Part shown: piece by piece, positions 63,697-64,000 of the stretch | Layout: each line of letters starts with the position of its first letter | How positions within the stretch are numbered: the first letter of the stretch is position 1 | Assembly (NCBI GenBank): GCA_963805925.1 | Contig: CAWDWB010000004.1 | Coordinates: forward strand, 62,001-126,000 | DNA: 64,000 bases | Reading direction: 5' to 3' | From: CAMPKL01 sp963805925 | GTDB taxonomy: Bacteria > Acidobacteriota > Terriglobia > Bryobacterales > UBA6623 | Position numbers and translations under genes: made by a program | Notes under the pieces: model-generated | What the model was told of the DNA's origin: nothing | Seen by the model: only the letters and a program-made list of their open reading frames with translations | Databases searched by the model: none

Positions 63697-64000
63697 GCCT
63701 CGAGGGATTCTCTCAGGGCTGCCACCGCTCGCTCGCAATCGGCGCGGTTCACATCACGGTGGGTGAGGACGCGAATGCGGTCTCCCATGGCGATAACAAG
63801 TACGCCTCGTTGTTTGAGACCTTCTGACACGGATGTCGCCGAGACGCTGGCGCGGGAGACGCGAAAGAAGAGAATGTTGGTCTGCACCTCGGAGACCAAC
63901 TCGACGCCGTCTGTCTCGCGAATTGCGGCGGCAAGATACTGCGCATCGGCGTGAGACTCGGCTAGTTGACTCGGGCCGTCTTCGAGGGCGATGCGCGCCG
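63693..64000 (-). CDS. ltaE: Low-specificity threonine aldolase, C-terminal part (cut by window edge)
   Basis: The frame is open to the right edge and reads ARIALEDGPSQLAESHADAQ, YLAAAIRETDGVELVSEVQT, then NILFFRV and the end RVLTHRDVNRADCERAVAAL. This matches the C-terminal domain of PLP-dependent threonine aldolases (LAEDHANA, TNMLFVRV-like). The internal TTG at 63899 is not the start. About 102 codons are inside the window; the PLP-lysine lies outside. Confidence 0.72.
   Translation of the reverse strand, partial: ARIALEDGPSQLAESHADAQYLAAAIRETDGVELVSEVQTNILFFRVSRASVSATSVSEGLKQRGVLVIAMGDRIRVLTHRDVNRADCERAVAALRESLEA

Overview
The window looks like chromosomal sequence from an acidobacterium of the Bryobacterales/Solibacter type. 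The base composition is high in G+C. The secreted protein at 33047-34810 carries the Solibacter-type repeat domain (TIGR03437 style). There are many Tat- or lipobox-tagged periplasmic enzymes, a FIMAH-tailed beta-propeller, and a TolB/TPR regulator of a kind common in acidobacteria. This assignment rests on recognised families, not on a search. I saw no rRNA, tRNA, CRISPR array, intact insertion sequence or prophage.

Layout. 0.1-5.7 kb: a lipoprotein, an ECF sigma/anti-sigma pair whose anti-sigma factor ends in a periplasmic CxxCH motif, a convergent HtrA protease and an M20 peptidase. 5.8-12 kb: thiol peroxidase, an exonuclease/phosphatase-fold protein, then sulfate activation (sat, cysH, cysC) followed by a PHP phosphatase that may clear 3'-phosphoadenosine 5'-phosphate, and agmatine deiminase. 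12-19.6 kb: a Tat-type sulfatase, a GT39-like membrane glycosyltransferase, a VOC protein, a PQQ-type propeller, and the metK-ahcY methyl-cycle pair. 19.7-24 kb: a tight glycan cluster (GT2, GT2, DUF2304, GT4) and a GH43-like lipoprotein. 24-29.8 kb: TolB-like propeller with FIMAH tail, exported enolase-superfamily enzyme, a TolB/TPR regulator and a CBS protein. 29.8-33 kb: an ECF-like regulator and small membrane/stress proteins (ElaB/DUF883-like, BrkB, VIT1). 33-49.9 kb: exported or carbohydrate-active proteins (acetolactate-decarboxylase-like fusion, aldo/keto reductase, L,D-transpeptidase, sialate esterase, DUF6351, ThuA, UbiD, sodium symporter, phytase-like lipoprotein, DJ-1, GH113). 49.9-64 kb: alpha/beta hydrolase, DinB, a minus-strand run of a formylglycine-enzyme-like/AMIN fusion, an OYE flavoenzyme, an OPRTase and a predicted NTPase; two TPR proteins; a 2-hydroxyacid dehydrogenase; mobile-element debris; MATE and MFS transporters; and the C-terminal end of a threonine aldolase cut by the window edge.

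Several genes carry single-base frameshifts: the sulfatase 3' end, DUF6351, ThuA (two) and UbiD. Four of these five breaks lie between 41.87 and 44.67 kb. In each case the reading frame is otherwise intact, which suggests local sequence error at least as strongly as recent gene loss.

The most unusual items are the secreted BudA-like fusion with its metal-binding histidines kept, the anti-sigma factor with a possible haem c site, the APS kinase/PHP phosphatase pair, a strong terminator two bases before the cysH start codon, a structured intergenic RNA candidate at about 27.25-27.43 kb, and the SUMF1-AMIN fusion.
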